From JADJPL01 sp964607915 (GTDB lineage Bacteria; Bacteroidota; Bacteroidia; Chitinophagales; Saprospiraceae): 13,720 nt of DNA. Below, piece after piece: positions 1 to 6,956 of the stretch. Within the stretch, counting starts at the first letter, position 1. The number at the start of each line of letters is the position of its first letter. Both the position numbers and the translations under genes were made by a program. The stretch is from the NCBI GenBank assembly GCA_964607915.1, contig CAZSMU010000103.1, positions 1 to 13,720 on the forward strand, written 5' to 3'. A model generated the notes under the pieces. The model was not told the origin of the DNA. It searched no databases and saw nothing but the letters and a program-made list of their open reading frames with translations.

Positions 1-17
1 TATTTTTACACCATCCC

Positions 18-1442
18 TCAGGCGATCCAGCGTCCGATGAAGCGGAGCAATTTCTCTACGCCCGGCGTATAGGGCGGATAGACGATACTGAGGTCCAGGA
101 AGCGGCGCTTGAGTACTGGTTTCTGGTTGGAGAAGGCCAGGAAGCCTTCATAGCCCATGTACTGTCCGATACCGCTGTTATTGACCCCACCGAAGCCCAG
201 TTCGGGGCTGGCGAAGCTCAGCATAAAATCGTTGACTACGGCGCTGCCGGAGCTGGTCTGGCGCAGTAGTTGTTCGGTGAAAGCCTTGTCTTTGCTGCAG
301 ATATAGATGGTCAGCGGCTTGGGCTGGCTTTGGATGATGCGGATGGCGTCGGCGGGGTCGCGGTACGTCATGACGGGCAGGAGCGGCCCGAAGATTTCTT
401 CCTGCAGGATGTCCATGCCGATGTGTACCTCGGTGAGCAGGGTAGGGGGTACGAAGCGCTCGTTTTCGTTCCATGCATTTCCGATGGCTTCGCGGGCGCC
501 TTTGGCGATGGCATCGTCGTAGAGGTTGCGCAGGCGCTGCGTATGGCGCAGGTTGACGATGCGGCAATAATCGGGCGAAGCCTGGAGGTCATCGCCGGGA
601 TAGAGTTTTTTCAATGCCTTTCGGTAGGCCTCCACGAAAGCCTCCACGAGGGATTCGTGGAGCAGCACATAGTCGGGTGCGATACAGGTCTGGCCTTTGT
701 TGAGGCACTTGGCCCAGGCCAGACGGTACGCCTGTTGGTCTAAATCAGCAGTTTGGTCCACCACTACCGGGGATTTGCCTCCGAGTTCGAGGGTGACTGA
801 GGCCAGGTGCTTGGCGGCTGCGGCCATGACAATTTTGCCGACCTGCGGGCTGCCGGTAAAGAAGATATGGTCGAAAGGCAGGTCCAGCAAGGACTGGGCC
901 ACGGAGGCGTCTCCTTCGACCACGGCTACTTCCTCTGCGGGGAACAGTTCGGCGATCATCTGTTTGATGAAAGCGGAGGTGTGCACCGTTACCTCAGAAG
1001 GTTTGATTATCGCCGTGTTGCCCGCTGCGAGGGCATCTACCAGGGGTGACAAGGCTAGGTTGAAAGGATAGTTCCAGGGGGAAAGGATCAGGCAAACGCC
1101 TTTGGGCTCATAATAAACCGAGGTGCGCACCCCCGTGAGCATGAGCGGTGCGTCCACCTGTTTGGGCTGCATCCAGCGGCGCAGATGGGCGCGGGTATGC
1201 CGCAAATGTTGCAGGACCACGGATATTTCCGACAAGAGGACTTCTGCTCTGGGTTTGCTGAAGTCAGCCTTGAGCGCTTCGAATAGCCCTTCCATCTTGT
1301 CTTGGTCCAGCAGGAAGCGCTCCAGCTTGGCGAGCCGCTGCCGGCGCTCGGCAGCGCTGGTCTGCGCCATCTGGGGTGCGTATTTGCGCTGCTGTTCGAA
1401 GAGCTGCGTCAGTTCGTGGGGTGAAGTAGCCTGTAGGACCAT
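18..1442 (-). CDS. Aldehyde dehydrogenase, class 3 (ALDH3)-like, NAD(P)-dependent
   Basis: Predicted to oxidise aldehydes to carboxylic acids with NAD(P)+; the substrate is unknown, but the ALDH3 group often handles medium or long-chain fatty or aromatic aldehydes. The 474-residue protein has the Rossmann-fold motifs PWNYP and IIKPSE, the FTGSPQVGK cofactor loop, the general-base Glu219 in LELGGKSP and the nucleophile Cys253 in NKGQTCIAPDY. The late EEIFGPLLP motif is present, and the C-terminal YPPYTPGVEKLL stretch is typical of class 3. The ATG at 1442 (MVLQATS) gives normal family length; the open frame extends upstream only into sequence antisense to the SDR gene. It follows the SDR gene by 127 bp on the same strand. 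That spacer holds an exact TATTTTTG box, so it may have its own promoter. Family assignment is firm, substrate is not. Confidence 0.93.
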   Translation of the reverse strand: MVLQATSPHELTQLFEQQRKYAPQMAQTSAAERRQRLAKLERFLLDQDKMEGLFEALKADFSKPRAEVLLSEISVVLQHLRHTRAHLRRWMQPKQVDAPLMLTGVRTSVYYEPKGVCLILSPWNYPFNLALSPLVDALAAGNTAIIKPSEVTVHTSAFIKQMIAELFPAEEVAVVEGDASVAQSLLDLPFDHIFFTGSPQVGKIVMAAAAKHLASVTLELGGKSPVVVDQTADLDQQAYRLAWAKCLNKGQTCIAPDYVLLHESLVEAFVEAYRKALKKLYPGDDLQASPDYCRIVNLRHTQRLRNLYDDAIAKGAREAIGNAWNENERFVPPTLLTEVHIGMDILQEEIFGPLLPVMTYRDPADAIRIIQSQPKPLTIYICSKDKAFTEQLLRQTSSGSAVVNDFMLSFASPELGFGGVNNSGIGQYMGYEGFLAFSNQKPVLKRRFLDLSIVYPPYTPGVEKLLRFIGRWIA

Positions 1443-1495
1443 GGGAGATTTTTTTTTGAATATTTTGGAATAAAACCCATCTTGTATTCGCTGGG

Positions 1496-1569
1496 AGCGT
1501 GTTCGGGATTTTCCACCGGGGACAAAAATAAGCGCATTTTGAGCCCAGTTAAAAAATCCCGGGCGCGCT
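1496..1569. repeat. Imperfect inverted repeat immediately after the SDR stop codon, possible terminator
   Basis: Positions 1496-1512 pair with 1553-1569 at 14 of 17 places. The inner nine (cgggatttt / aaaatcccg) are perfect, and the three exceptions are T-G oppositions that become wobble pairs only in plus-strand RNA. Within the 40-base loop, caaaa/ttttg and ggg/ccc segments can form a second, inner stem. The repeat abuts the SDR stop codon (1570-1572), where a transcript end or processing site would be expected. A clean stem followed by a U-run is not seen in the minus-strand direction, so a classical intrinsic terminator is uncertain. Confidence 0.5.
1523..1530 (-). promoter_or_regulatory. 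Candidate Bacteroidota -7 promoter box for the ALDH gene
   Basis: Read on the minus strand this is TATTTTTG, an exact match to the TAnnTTTG -7 element known from Bacteroidota primary sigma factors. A TTA, one base off the TTG -33 element, lies 19 bases upstream. The implied leader to the start at 1442 is about 75 bases. The box lies in the loop of the inverted repeat 1496-1569. Eight-base matches with two free positions occur by chance, so this is a candidate only. Confidence 0.4.
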
Positions 1570-2400
1570 TTACCTGGACTCTTCCGGCGCGCTGTATTTT
1601 TCGACGTCGTACCCTTTGAACACGAACCGCTCGTAGGCGGAGGGGAACAAGCGGGCAAACCAGTCGAGGCGGCGTGCGTCGGGGCCGATGACGACGCGTT
1701 TCTTTTTCTTTTGGATGCCCTCCATGATTTGGCGGGCGGCCTCTTCAGCGGAGGTGATGGCCATTTTCTCGAAGACCTGTGCGAATTTTTCCACCCGTTT
1801 GGGGTTATCGCTCGTGATGTTGCGGGCGATATTGGTCCGGATACCCCCGGGGTGTACGCAGGTGACCGCGACGGGGGTTTTCGCCAATTCCACCCGAAGT
1901 GTCTCCGTAAACCCCCGAATGGCGAACTTAGCCGTGACGTAGGCCCCCTGGTTGGGATAGCCCACGACCCCAAAGATGCTGGATACATTGACCAATGCAG
2001 CCTCCGGCCTCTGGCGCAGCCAGGGGAGGAACGCTTTGCTGCCGTAAATCATACCCCACATATTGACGTTGACGATGCGTTCGAAGTCCTCGTAGCCCGT
2101 GCGTTCCAACATGCGCTGCTCCAGGGTGATACCGGCATTGTTGACTACGATATCCACCTGCCCGAAGCGGTTGAGGACCTCTTCGGCAAAAGTATAGACC
2201 GCTTCGCGGTTGGCGACGTCAAACGATTGGCCCCAGGCCTCGGCCTTTCCGAGCATGGACAGCGTGTCGTTGAGGGCACTGGCGTTCCAGTCGTTGAGGG
2301 CAAGCTTTGCACCTGCCGCTGCCATTTGCAATGCCAGGGCGCGCCCTATGCCAGAGCCGGCACCTGTGATGACGGCCACTTTTCCGTAGAGGTTTTTCAT
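1570..2400 (-). CDS. Short-chain dehydrogenase/reductase (SDR), classical type
   Basis: NAD(P)-dependent oxidoreductase of the classical SDR family, expected to interconvert an alcohol and a carbonyl; the substrate cannot be read from the sequence. The 276-residue protein starts with VAVITGAGSGIGRA (glycine motif TGxxxGxG, residues 12-19) and has the NNAG motif. The catalytic triad is Ser141 (NVSSIFG), Tyr154 and Lys158 (YVTAK). HPGG follows the active site, and the C-terminal tail carries a basic KKKKR patch. The ATG at 2400 places the glycine motif at the usual N-terminal position. The gene begins six bases from the 100-N gap, so its promoter and true upstream neighbour are hidden; apparent continuity with the D-Ala-D-Ala ligase frame is an artefact of the gap. 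The ALDH gene downstream could act on its product. Confidence 0.93.
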   Translation of the reverse strand: MKNLYGKVAVITGAGSGIGRALALQMAAAGAKLALNDWNASALNDTLSMLGKAEAWGQSFDVANREAVYTFAEEVLNRFGQVDIVVNNAGITLEQRMLERTGYEDFERIVNVNMWGMIYGSKAFLPWLRQRPEAALVNVSSIFGVVGYPNQGAYVTAKFAIRGFTETLRVELAKTPVAVTCVHPGGIRTNIARNITSDNPKRVEKFAQVFEKMAITSAEEAARQIMEGIQKKKKRVVIGPDARRLDWFARLFPSAYERFVFKGYDVEKYSAPEESR

Positions 2401-2405
2401 AGTAT

Positions 2406-2505
2406 NNNNNNNNNNNNNNNNNNNNNNNNNNNNNNNNNNNNNNNNNNNNNNNNNNNNNNNNNNNNNNNNNNNNNNNNNNNNNNNNNNNNNNNNNNNNNNN
2501 NNNNN
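2406..2505. other. Assembly gap of 100 N, true length unknown
   Basis: Exactly 100 unknown bases separate the ligase gene from the SDR gene. A round 100 is a common placeholder for a scaffold gap of unspecified size. The last codons of ddl and anything between ddl and the SDR gene are lost here. Confidence 0.98.
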
Positions 2506-3474
2506 TCCCAGCCCTTCCTGCACGACCGGGTCGAGCAGTTCCGTGATGGTCCAGCCATGCGCCTGTGCCTGTGCGGGCACGATACTGGCCTCCGACATGC
2601 CGGGGATGGTATTGGCCTCAAGGAAGTAAAATACATCGCCGACCAGGATATAATCGAAGCGGCTGATGCCGCGGCAGCCCAGGGCTGCGTATATTTTTTT
2701 CGTCTGCTCCCGGCATTGGCGGCTGAGGTCATCTGTCAGCCGGGCGGGGGTGATTTCTTCGCTTTCGTTTTCGTACTTGGCTTTGTAGTCGAAGAATTCG
2801 TTTTGGGAGACGATTTCGGTGATGGGCAGCACTACGATCTCGCCGTTTTTGCGCACGGCGCCATTGGAAAATTCGCGGCCTTTGAGGAAGGCCTCTACGA
2901 CTACTTCGTCGTCGAATCCGAACGCTTTTTCGATAGCTGCCTCCAACTGGTCGGCGGTATTCACCTTGGACACCCCGAAGCTGCTGCCGTTCTTATTGGG
3001 TTTGACGAAGAGGGGCAGTCCCATGGCGAGCAACTCTGCCGGGTCGTAGCCCTTGCCTTTAAAGACGACGCTAGATGCGGCCATCGGGATACCGTAGCTG
3101 CGCAAATAATCCTTACAGGCTTGTTTGTCGAAGGTCAGGGCGCTGACGAACACATCGCAGCCCGTGTAGGGGATGCCCAGCAGTTCGAGATAGCCCTGGA
3201 TGCGCCCGTCCTCTGCGGGATGGCCATGCAGCATGAGGTAGGCCAGGTCAAAGGAATGGCGCGCACCGTCTATGGTGACGGAGAAATCGTTCAGGTCCAC
3301 GCGGACTCCGCTTTTTTGCTCGCTGAACACGGTCCCGTTGAGTTCGAGTACGAAGACCTCGTATTTGGACGAATCCAGATGCTTGGCCACCGTAGCGGCG
3401 CTTTTCAGGGAAACTTCGCGCTCGGCTACATTGCCGCCGGTAATCACGGCGATGCGGGTTTTTTGATTAGGCAT
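2506..3474 (-). CDS. ddl: D-alanine--D-alanine ligase, 3' end cut by assembly gap
   Basis: ATP-grasp ligase that joins two D-alanines in the cytoplasm for the peptidoglycan pentapeptide. 323 residues are visible. Seen are the N-terminal GGNVAEREVSL segment with Glu18 (first D-Ala site), HGHPAEDG at 83-90, the ATP-grasp lysine in FVKPNKNGSSFGVSK (Lys158, Ser164-165), the omega-loop region EFFDYKAKY (Tyr230, Tyr234), and the metal and second-substrate motif FLEANTIPGMSEAS (Glu286, Asn288, Ser294). HGHPAEDG has Ala where HGxxGEDG is usual. The visible length is close to a whole family member, so probably only a few C-terminal residues are missing. The ATG at 3474 lies 28 bases after the gyrB stop, suggesting cotranscription. 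Tyr in the omega loop fits D-Ala-D-Ala rather than vancomycin-type D-Ala-D-lactate specificity. Confidence 0.95.
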
Positions 3475-3502
3475 TTTTCAAACACATATTCCTGTTGAAC
3501 AA

Positions 3503-5455
3503 TCAGGCATCTACTTTCGCATACTTGGCGTTAGCTTCGATGAAGGCGCGGCGCGGCGGCACTTCATCGCCCATGAGCATAGAGAACACGCGGTCGGACT
3601 CGATGGCATCTTCGATGGTCACCTGGCGCAGGATCCGGTCTTCGGGGTTCATGGTCGTCGCCCAGAGTTGTTCGGCGTTCATTTCTCCGAGGCCCTTATA
3701 GCGCTGTACTTTGACGGAGTCGTCGTTTTCCCCTTTGGAGAACTCTAGGGTGGCGGCGCGGCGGTCTTCGTCGTTCCAGCAGTAGCGTTCGTTTTTCCCT
3801 TTTTTGACGAGGTAGAGAGGGGGGGCGGCGATATAGATATAGCCCTGTTCGACCAGCGGGCGCATATAGCGGAAAAAGAAGGTGAGGATGAGGGTGGTGA
3901 TGTGGCTGCCATCCACGTCGGCATCGGTCATGATGACGACTTTGTGATACCTCAACTTTTTGATATTCAGTATTCTGCCCTCATTGGGATCCTCTTCGAT
4001 GCTGACGCCGAGGGCGGTGAAGATATTTTTGATTTCCTCGTTTTCGTAGATTTTGTGTTCCATGGCTTTTTCCACGTTGAGGATTTTCCCTCGCAGGGGC
4101 AGGATAGCCTGGAAGTTGCGGTCGCGGCCCTGTTTGGCAGTTCCACCTGCGGAATCGCCCTCTACGAGGAATATTTCGCAGACTTCGGGATCCCGGTTGG
4201 CGCAATCGGCCAGTTTGCCGGGGAGGCCTCCGCCGGTGAGGACGGTTTTGCGCTGGACCAGTTNNNNNNNNNNGCGCTGGCGGGCGGCGGCGGCTATGGA
4301 GACCTTCTCCATGATTTTGCGCGCTTCGCGGGGGTTTTCCTCGAGGTAGTGTTTCAGGGCGTCGCCCACGCATTGGGACACTACCCCGGTCACTTCCGTA
4401 TTGCCCAGTTCGCCTTTGGTTTGGCCTTTGAATTGCGGTTCGGCTACTTTGACAGACACGATGGCAGTGAGCCCTTCGCGAAAGTCTTCGCCGGATACCC
4501 CTTCTTTGATTTTTTTAAAGATGCCGGTATCGTCGCCATATTGTTTGAACACCCGTGCGACGGCCATTCGGAAGCCTTTGACGTGGGTGCCGCCCTCGGC
4601 AGTTTTGATATTATTGACGTAAGATTGGATATTCTCGATGTAGGAGGTGTTGTATTGCATGGCTATTTCCACCTCCATGTCGTCTTTTCTTGCCGCGACG
4701 TAGATAGGGTATTCGATGAGCATCTGCTTGGCGCCGTCGAGGTAGCGGACGAATTCCACGAGCCCGCCTTCGGAGTGGAAGGCTTCCGTTTTGCCGCTGC
4801 GCTCGTCGTGGAGGCTCAGGTAGAGGCCTTTGTTCAGGAAGGCGAGTTCGCGCAGGCGGCCGGCGAGGATTTCGTATTTGTATTCCAGGGTTTCGAAGAT
4901 CTGGGGGTCGGGCTTGAAGGTGATGAAAGTCCCGGTATCGCTGGATTCGCCCACGGTACGGACGTCTCCTTGAGGTTTACCTCTTTCGTAGTCCTGTATA
5001 AATACTTTTCCTTCGCGGTGCACTTCTGCGCGCAGGGATACCGAGAGGGCATTCACGCAAGACACGCCGACGCCATGGAGGCCACCGGACACTTTATAGG
5101 TGTTCTTGTCGAATTTCCCTCCGGCGTGGAGGACCGTCATGACCACTTCCAGGGCGGATTTCTGGAGTTTTTCGTGCATCCCGGTGGGGATACCGCGGCC
5201 GTTGTCTTTGACAGTGACGGAGTTGTCTTCGTGGATGAAGACATCTATGTGGGTACAAAAGCCTGCCAGGTGTTCGTCAATGGAGTTGTCCACGACTTCC
5301 CAGACCAGGTGGTGCAGGCCTTTGGAGTCGGTGGAGCCAATGTACATTCCAGGGCGTTTGCGGACGGCTTCGAGGCCCTCGAGGGCCTGGATGTTACCGG
5401 CACCGTATTCTGCGGCTGCCTGTTGCTGAAGTTGTTCTTTACTTGTCATATCCAT
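3503..5455 (-). CDS. gyrB: DNA gyrase subunit B, with a 10-N gap inside
   Basis: ATPase subunit of DNA gyrase (A2B2), which introduces negative supercoils. The GHKL ATPase domain shows Glu53 and Asn57 in WEVVDNSIDE, DNGRGIP at 84-90, GGLHGVGVS, and QTKGELGNTEV at the transducer end. The TOPRIM domain shows EGDSAGG (Glu432 as numbered with 10 N) and DADVDGSH (Asp511, 513, 515). The C-terminal QRYKGLGEMN and GDEVPPRRAFIE motifs point to GyrB rather than ParE. About 650 residues is normal for forms lacking the roughly 165-residue insertion of enterobacterial GyrB. Two starts are plausible, ATG at 5455 (MDMTSKE) or 5449 (MTSKE); the longer open frame runs into the upstream sulfotransferase gene and is rejected. 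The last codons before ddl are intact. The 10-N gap lies in the Arg/Ala-rich segment before LVQRK. Confidence 0.96.
   Translation of the reverse strand: MDMTSKEQLQQQAAAEYGAGNIQALEGLEAVRKRPGMYIGSTDSKGLHHLVWEVVDNSIDEHLAGFCTHIDVFIHEDNSVTVKDNGRGIPTGMHEKLQKSALEVVMTVLHAGGKFDKNTYKVSGGLHGVGVSCVNALSVSLRAEVHREGKVFIQDYERGKPQGDVRTVGESSDTGTFITFKPDPQIFETLEYKYEILAGRLRELAFLNKGLYLSLHDERSGKTEAFHSEGGLVEFVRYLDGAKQMLIEYPIYVAARKDDMEVEIAMQYNTSYIENIQSYVNNIKTAEGGTHVKGFRMAVARVFKQYGDDTGIFKKIKEGVSGEDFREGLTAIVSVKVAEPQFKGQTKGELGNTEVTGVVSQCVGDALKHYLEENPREARKIMEKVSIAAAARQRXXXXLVQRKTVLTGGGLPGKLADCANRDPEVCEIFLVEGDSAGGTAKQGRDRNFQAILPLRGKILNVEKAMEHKIYENEEIKNIFTALGVSIEEDPNEGRILNIKKLRYHKVVIMTDADVDGSHITTLILTFFFRYMRPLVEQGYIYIAAPPLYLVKKGKNERYCWNDEDRRAATLEFSKGENDDSVKVQRYKGLGEMNAEQLWATTMNPEDRILRQVTIEDAIESDRVFSMLMGDEVPPRRAFIEANAKYAKVDA
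4264..4273. other. Assembly gap of 10 N inside gyrB
   Basis: Ten unknown bases interrupt gyrB between the codons for ARQR and LVQRK. The reading frame happens to be kept with 10 N. Comparison from memory with other GyrB proteins, which have about six residues there (pattern A-x-K-A-R-E), suggests 16 real bases, so 10 is probably a placeholder. Confidence 0.97.
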
Positions 5456-5508
5456 TGGGTAAACATACGAAAAAAACGCTTGCCGGGTGTTATTGTTGAG
5501 AAAGGAAA

Positions 5509-6330
5509 TCAGCGAGGGGGATGACAGGCCAGGGCGTAAGCCCGGCATTTTTCCCAGTCCTCTGCAAAGCGCTGCCGGATTTTTTCCAGTTCGCTTTTAG
5601 GCGTCAGTTCCTCTTTGCCCGCCCATTTTTCGGGCAGGAGCAGGGCGGAGTACAGGAATATATAGGACAACAGGAGCCTCGAGCGGCGCTGCAGCCAGTG
5701 TACGACAGGGTTTCGGTGCCAACGGGGATTTTCTTTGAACGCATATTTGCTGAACGCATGGATAAAGCGCAGTTGTTTTTCGCTGTACGAAGGGTGTACG
5801 GGGCGCAGGGAAACGGCTCCTGGGTCGTAGCTTGCGCCCATATAGTCGGCCAGTGTGCGGAAAAAGGTTTGCGGGTCTTTGCGCAAGTCTTCGTGGAACA
5901 GAACCAAAGGCTTGTGGGCGAAGTGTTTTTCCAGGATTTGAATCTTGTCGAAAAAGCAAACATCGCTGTGCTTCCAGAGGCCTTTGTCCCCGTCGGCGTC
6001 GAAGAACTCGGTGAAGGACTTGTGCCCCCCGTTTTTGACGTATCGGCGGTACTGGGAAGCGATCCACCCGTCGTGCCGGCGCAGCAGCAGAATGGGGCGT
6101 GCCTGAGGGAAAGTTTTTGAAAAATCGAGGGTTTCGTCTTCCAATTGCTGGTCGAATTCGCGGGAAACAAGGTATTTTTGGTGGCTGGTCTGTGTGATGA
6201 TGGCCTTACTGCGCTTGTACTGGGTGCGCTGTATGTAGTAGATCCCTTGAAGTTTTGGGAAAAAGGCGTATTGCAGGTAAGTAGAGGCAACCTTGCCCAG
6301 GCCAACGTGAAAATAAATTTCTTTTTCCAA
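5509..6330 (-). CDS. Sulfotransferase-like protein (PAPS-dependent family)
   Basis: Predicted to transfer a sulfuryl group from PAPS to an unknown acceptor (carbohydrate, lipid or protein). In the 273-residue protein, HVGLGKVASTYLQ (8-20) fits the 5'-phosphosulfate loop with Lys13, followed by Ser16 and Thr17. LLLRRHDGWIASQYRRY (81-97) fits the 3'-phosphate site, with Arg84 or Arg85 and Ser92. LFHEDLRKDP is the usual mid-domain segment. A hydrophobic stretch of about 16 residues near 218-233 (LLLSYIFLYSALLLP) may be a buried or membrane-associated helix. The start is unusual: an in-frame TAA lies 15 bases upstream and no ATG precedes the phosphosulfate loop, so TTG at 6330 is the only reasonable start. 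The stop is 53 bases before gyrB. A link to gyrB function is not expected. Family confidence is fair; substrate is unknown. Confidence 0.8.
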   Translation of the reverse strand: MEKEIYFHVGLGKVASTYLQYAFFPKLQGIYYIQRTQYKRSKAIITQTSHQKYLVSREFDQQLEDETLDFSKTFPQARPILLLRRHDGWIASQYRRYVKNGGHKSFTEFFDADGDKGLWKHSDVCFFDKIQILEKHFAHKPLVLFHEDLRKDPQTFFRTLADYMGASYDPGAVSLRPVHPSYSEKQLRFIHAFSKYAFKENPRWHRNPVVHWLQRRSRLLLSYIFLYSALLLPEKWAGKEELTPKSELEKIRQRFAEDWEKCRAYALACHPPR

Positions 6331-6488
6331 ACCAACGGCAACTTAAGGATGACAAACTTTGTACTAAAAAAGCCTGTAAAGGTACTCTTTTTATAAGAGT
6401 GTATCCGGGATTTTCTGCCGAGTATAAAAAAATTAGATGCATTTTTGACTCGGCGGGTATCTCCTGACAGGCGCCAAGCAAAGGACCT
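6331..6488. promoter_or_regulatory. Divergent spacer between sulfotransferase and tsaE genes with candidate promoters
   Basis: This 158-bp AT-rich spacer must hold promoters for both directions. Near 6353-6361 a near-palindrome, caaactttg, gives a 7-of-8 match to TAnnTTTG on both strands (AAACTTTG plus, AAAGTTTG minus); the minus one lies about 22 bases from the sulfotransferase start. A second plus-strand match, CATTTTTG at 6440-6447 (7 of 8), lies about 40 bases before tsaE, in the right half of the inverted repeat 6417-6454. No good TTG -33 element was found at the usual distance for any of these. Confidence 0.35.
6417..6454. repeat. Inverted repeat in the divergent spacer upstream of tsaE
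   Basis: gccgagt at 6417-6423 is the exact reverse complement of actcggc at 6448-6454. The 24-base centre has a run of seven A (6426-6432) and a run of five T (6442-6446) that can pair with a small offset, extending the hairpin. It lies 34 bases upstream of the tsaE start and overlaps a possible -7 box, so a role as operator or leader hairpin is possible. It sits between divergent genes, where a terminator is not needed. Confidence 0.45.
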
Positions 6489-6920
6489 ATGCAAACCTTT
6501 TTGATCCGGGAAAAAAGCGAGTTGACGGAAGTAGCTGCTGAGCTCCTGCACCGTGCGGGTAGGCGCAGGAAATTCGTTCTATACGGCGATCTGGGCGCGG
6601 GGAAGACCGCCCTGGTACAGGCAATATGCGCGAGATTAGGGGTTCGGGAGACGGTTGCCAGCCCGACTTTTTCTTTGGTGAACGAGTACAGCTATTTCGA
6701 TGGGGAAGCAAAGCGCACCGCCCTCGTACACCACATTGATCTTTACCGCTTGCGTTCTATGGAGGAAGCCCTGGATATCGGCATAGAAGAATACCTCGAC
6801 GGCCCCGATTACTGCTTCATAGAGTGGCCCCAGCTCATAGAAAGTCTGCTCGAGGAGGATACGGTGCAAATTAAGTTGGAACTGCTTCCGGATGGCGGGC
6901 GAAAAATTGTATTTTTGTGA
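6489..6920 (+). CDS. tsaE: tRNA threonylcarbamoyladenosine biosynthesis ATPase TsaE
   Basis: Small P-loop ATPase that works with TsaB and TsaD to make the t6A modification at position 37 of ANN-decoding tRNAs. The 143-residue protein shows the Walker A motif GDLGAGKT (33-40), the family signature SPTFSLVNEY (58-67), HIDLYRL (82-88, with Asp84) and the late IEWP motif (111-114). Length is typical. The ATG at 6489 puts the P-loop at the usual distance from the N terminus. The alanine-dehydrogenase-like gene follows after 36 bases on the same strand, so the two are likely cotranscribed. From memory, the same pair is adjacent in many Bacteroidota genomes. Confidence 0.95.
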   Translation: MQTFLIREKSELTEVAAELLHRAGRRRKFVLYGDLGAGKTALVQAICARLGVRETVASPTFSLVNEYSYFDGEAKRTALVHHIDLYRLRSMEEALDIGIEEYLDGPDYCFIEWPQLIESLLEEDTVQIKLELLPDGGRKIVFL

Positions 6921-6956
6921 AAAAGGGCGGTACAGCCCGAGGGAATTTCTATTTAT

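Noticed and set aside
1443..1988. N-terminal extension of the ALDH frame up to 1988
   Set aside because: The extension is antisense to the SDR gene, has no ALDH features, and the ATG at 1442 gives the normal family length.
2506..3474. Vancomycin-resistance type D-Ala-D-lactate ligase
   Set aside because: The omega-loop DYKAKY tyrosines fit ordinary D-Ala-D-Ala ligase, and no van-type neighbours are present.
1711..3498. 595-codon open frame on the plus strand
   Set aside because: It is antisense to ddl and the SDR gene and runs through the 100 N. It shows no family motifs; such long shadows are common in GC-rich coding DNA.
3503..5455. Topoisomerase IV subunit ParE
   Set aside because: The N-terminal NIQALEGLEAVRKRPGMYIG and C-terminal QRYKGLGEMN motifs follow the GyrB pattern rather than the Bacteroidota ParE pattern as I recall it.
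3902..5524. 540-codon open frame on the plus strand
   Set aside because: It is antisense to gyrB, low in recognisable motifs and runs through the 10-N gap; gyrB is certain on the other strand.
5456..5548. Longer gyrB start at 5548 and a TATGTTTA box at 5460-5467
   Set aside because: The extension overlaps the sulfotransferase gene and lacks GyrB features. The box lies only five bases before the start at 5455, too close for a normal -7 element.
5604..6551. 315-codon minus-strand frame overlapping the sulfotransferase gene
   Set aside because: It is a frame-shifted shadow of the sulfotransferase gene without motifs, and its start overlaps tsaE on the other strand.
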